Positions 5,776 to 6,772 of a stretch of DNA of 6,772 nt are shown here, in pieces. The stretch is taken from positions 1-6,772 of the forward strand of contig DASWMO010000024.1 in NCBI GenBank assembly GCA_036399715.1. Reading direction: 5' to 3'. Numbering within the stretch: the stretch's first letter is position 1; every line of letters begins with the position of its first letter. The notes under the pieces are model-generated. The model saw only the letters and a list, made by a program, of their open reading frames with translations. It did no database searches and was not told the DNA's origin. This DNA is from DASVSE01 sp036399715 (GTDB lineage: Bacteria; Bacteroidota; Rhodothermia; Rhodothermales; Rubricoccaceae). The translations under genes and the position numbers were made by a program.

Positions 5776-6651
5776 ATGAGACTCCTCCTGGCGATTGCGC
5801 TTCTGTCGCTCGCCGCCTGCCAGGGCGACGACTCAGCCTACTCCGAGGCTGCACCGGCTATGATGGCCATGGACATCCAGGCCGCGCAGGCCCCGGCAGC
5901 GCAAAGTCCCGCAGTTCCCGCATCCGGGCCCGCGACGAGCCGAGCCCCCCGCGTGCTCGTCCGCACGGCCGAGATGCGCATCGACGTGCGCGACTATGCC
6001 GCGGCCCGCACCCGCGCCCTCGCAACTGCTCGCCGCCTCGGTGCCGTCGTCTCAGGCGAAGACGAGCGGCGCTCCGCATACGAGGTTGCCAACACGCTCA
6101 CGCTCCGCGTCGACGCCGCGCGGTTCGACTCGCTCCTGGACGCGATGGCTGGCCTCGGTGAGGTCACCGCCCGCAGCGTCTCCGTCGAGGACGTGACCGA
6201 GCAGGCCGTGGACCTCGACGCGCGCCTGCGCGCCCGCCGTGCAGTCGAGGCGCGCTACGTCGAGATCCTGTCGCGGGCAGCCTCCGTCGAAGACGTGCTC
6301 GCCGTCGAGAAGCAACTCGCCGAGACGCGCGAGGAGATCGAACGGGCCGACGCGCAGCAGCGCAGCCTCCGCGACCGTGTCGCCCTCTCCACCCTCCGGC
6401 TGACGCTCGCCGAGGAGTCGGCGACAGGCATCGCGGACGGGCCAGGATTCGGCTCGCGCCTCGCGGACGCCTTCGGATCGGGCTGGGACCTGCTTCTCGG
6501 CCTGCTCGTCGGCCTCGTGTCGCTGTGGCCGCTCGCGTTCGTGATCCCGGCTGTCGTGTGGCTGTGGCGTCGCGTTCGCAGTGCCGTCGCCCGCCGCCGG
6601 CCCACGGCGGCGCAGCAGGCCAATCTGGACCACCCGGCCGGCACCGTCTGA
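5776..6651 (+). CDS. DUF4349-family lipoprotein with a C-terminal membrane helix
   Basis: 291 residues. The N-terminus MRLLLAIALLSLAAC is a lipoprotein signal with lipobox LAAC (Cys15), followed by Gln16. Residues about 20-57 are an Ala/Pro/Ser-rich linker. Residues about 58-265 fit the DUF4349 pattern: a strand-rich start (RVLVRTAEMRIDVRDY, 59-74), LTLRVDAARFDSLLDAM (108-124), SVSVEDVTEQAVDLDARL (134-151), a coiled-coil section at about 145-200 (ARLRARRAVEARY, KQLAETREEIERADAQQR), a strand (STLRLTLAEE), and a membrane helix at about 238-264. An Arg-rich tail (RRVRSAVARRRP) follows, which predicts a cytoplasmic C-terminus. The protein would thus be tethered by lipid and helix with its coiled coil in the periplasm. 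The family has no firmly established function known to me; a role in the envelope is inferred from topology. ATG 5776 is chosen because it produces the lipoprotein signal; the frame is open further upstream but that part is not protein-like. Confidence 0.92.
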   Translation: MRLLLAIALLSLAACQGDDSAYSEAAPAMMAMDIQAAQAPAAQSPAVPASGPATSRAPRVLVRTAEMRIDVRDYAAARTRALATARRLGAVVSGEDERRSAYEVANTLTLRVDAARFDSLLDAMAGLGEVTARSVSVEDVTEQAVDLDARLRARRAVEARYVEILSRAASVEDVLAVEKQLAETREEIERADAQQRSLRDRVALSTLRLTLAEESATGIADGPGFGSRLADAFGSGWDLLLGLLVGLVSLWPLAFVIPAVVWLWRRVRSAVARRRPTAAQQANLDHPAGTV

Positions 6652-6659
6652 ACGCGACG

Positions 6660-6694
6660 CCGCCCGCCTCGGGGAACCAGTCCGAGGCGGGCGG
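6660..6694. terminator. Strong hairpin after the DUF4349 gene, possible bidirectional terminator
   Basis: Perfect 13-bp arms CCGCCCGCCTCGG (6660-6672) and CCGAGGCGGGCGG (6682-6694) enclose a 9-base loop (GGAACCAGT). It lies 8 bases after the DUF4349 stop and 21 bases from the apparent stop of a convergent gene. No T-tract follows on either strand, so if it terminates it is of the U-poor kind, or it protects the 3' ends. Confidence 0.65.
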
Positions 6695-6715
6695 GGAGTC
6701 GATCGGAGCGGCGGG

Positions 6716-6772
6716 TCAGCAGCGAGCGCCGGTCGGGAGCCCCCACGTCGCGGCGGGCATCTGAGGGGAGTC
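6716..6772 (-). CDS. Probable C-terminal end of a convergent gene (enters from the right edge)
   Basis: Reading leftward from the window edge, the frame gives DSPQMPAATWGLPTGARC and then TGA at 6718-6716. The third positions are mostly G or C, like the other genes, and the stop falls just beyond the hairpin that follows the DUF4349 gene, the layout expected of two convergent genes sharing a terminator. Only 18 codons are visible and no family can be named. It may equally be an open frame by chance. Confidence 0.35.
   Translation of the reverse strand, partial: DSPQMPAATWGLPTGARC

Noticed and set aside
5473..6161. Second monooxygenase frame continuing to 6161
   Set aside because: It overlaps most of the DUF4349 gene and loses protein character after about 5680. 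The natural end is the TAG at 5717-5719 in another frame.
1..6772. CRISPR array, tRNA/rRNA, transposase or phage genes
   Set aside because: I saw no repeat-spacer pattern, cloverleaf, insertion sequence ends or mobile-element proteins on either strand.

Overview
The window is very GC-rich with an overwhelming preference for G or C at third codon positions. One gene product ends in a type IX secretion (Por) sorting domain, and none of the gene starts has a clear Shine-Dalgarno sequence. Together these point to a Bacteroidota-type bacterium with high GC, most plausibly the Rhodothermota (Rubricoccus, Rubrivirga or Salinibacter relatives). The lineage is inferred from these traits; no marker gene is present.

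Left part, minus strand (1-1770). Three tightly packed genes read right to left: a 72-residue hypothetical protein (1552-1770), a secreted Asp-box beta-propeller protein with a type IX sorting domain (189-1541), and the N-terminus of an unidentified membrane protein that leaves the window at base 1. Gaps of 10 and 2 bases suggest one transcription unit.

Divergent spacer (1771-1979). About 209 bases without a convincing gene. It holds weak Bacteroidota-style promoter candidates facing both ways and a 12-bp palindrome.

Middle, plus strand (1980-4577). hppD (4-hydroxyphenylpyruvate dioxygenase) and hmgA (homogentisate 1,2-dioxygenase) are consecutive steps of tyrosine/phenylalanine breakdown: 4-hydroxyphenylpyruvate to homogentisate to 4-maleylacetoacetate. 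The later enzymes (maleylacetoacetate isomerase, fumarylacetoacetase) are not here. A perfect 26-bp GC palindrome fills the gap between the two genes and ends one base before the hmgA ATG.

Plus strand 4618-5719. This is a class A FAD-dependent aromatic monooxygenase that cannot be read as one frame. It has no usable start codon, a one-base loss in the conserved GD motif and a second apparent one-base loss near the C-terminus. It is annotated as a pseudogene, with assembly error as the main alternative.

Right part (5720-6772). A DUF4349 lipoprotein with a C-terminal membrane helix (5776-6651) is followed by a strong 13-bp hairpin (6660-6694). After that comes what looks like the last 18 codons of a convergent minus-strand gene entering from the right.

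The catabolic genes and the lipoprotein are ordinary, and I see no clearly new multi-gene system. The items most worth a second look are the damaged monooxygenase, the palindrome that would fold over the hmgA start, and a tetranucleotide repeat at the start of hppD.
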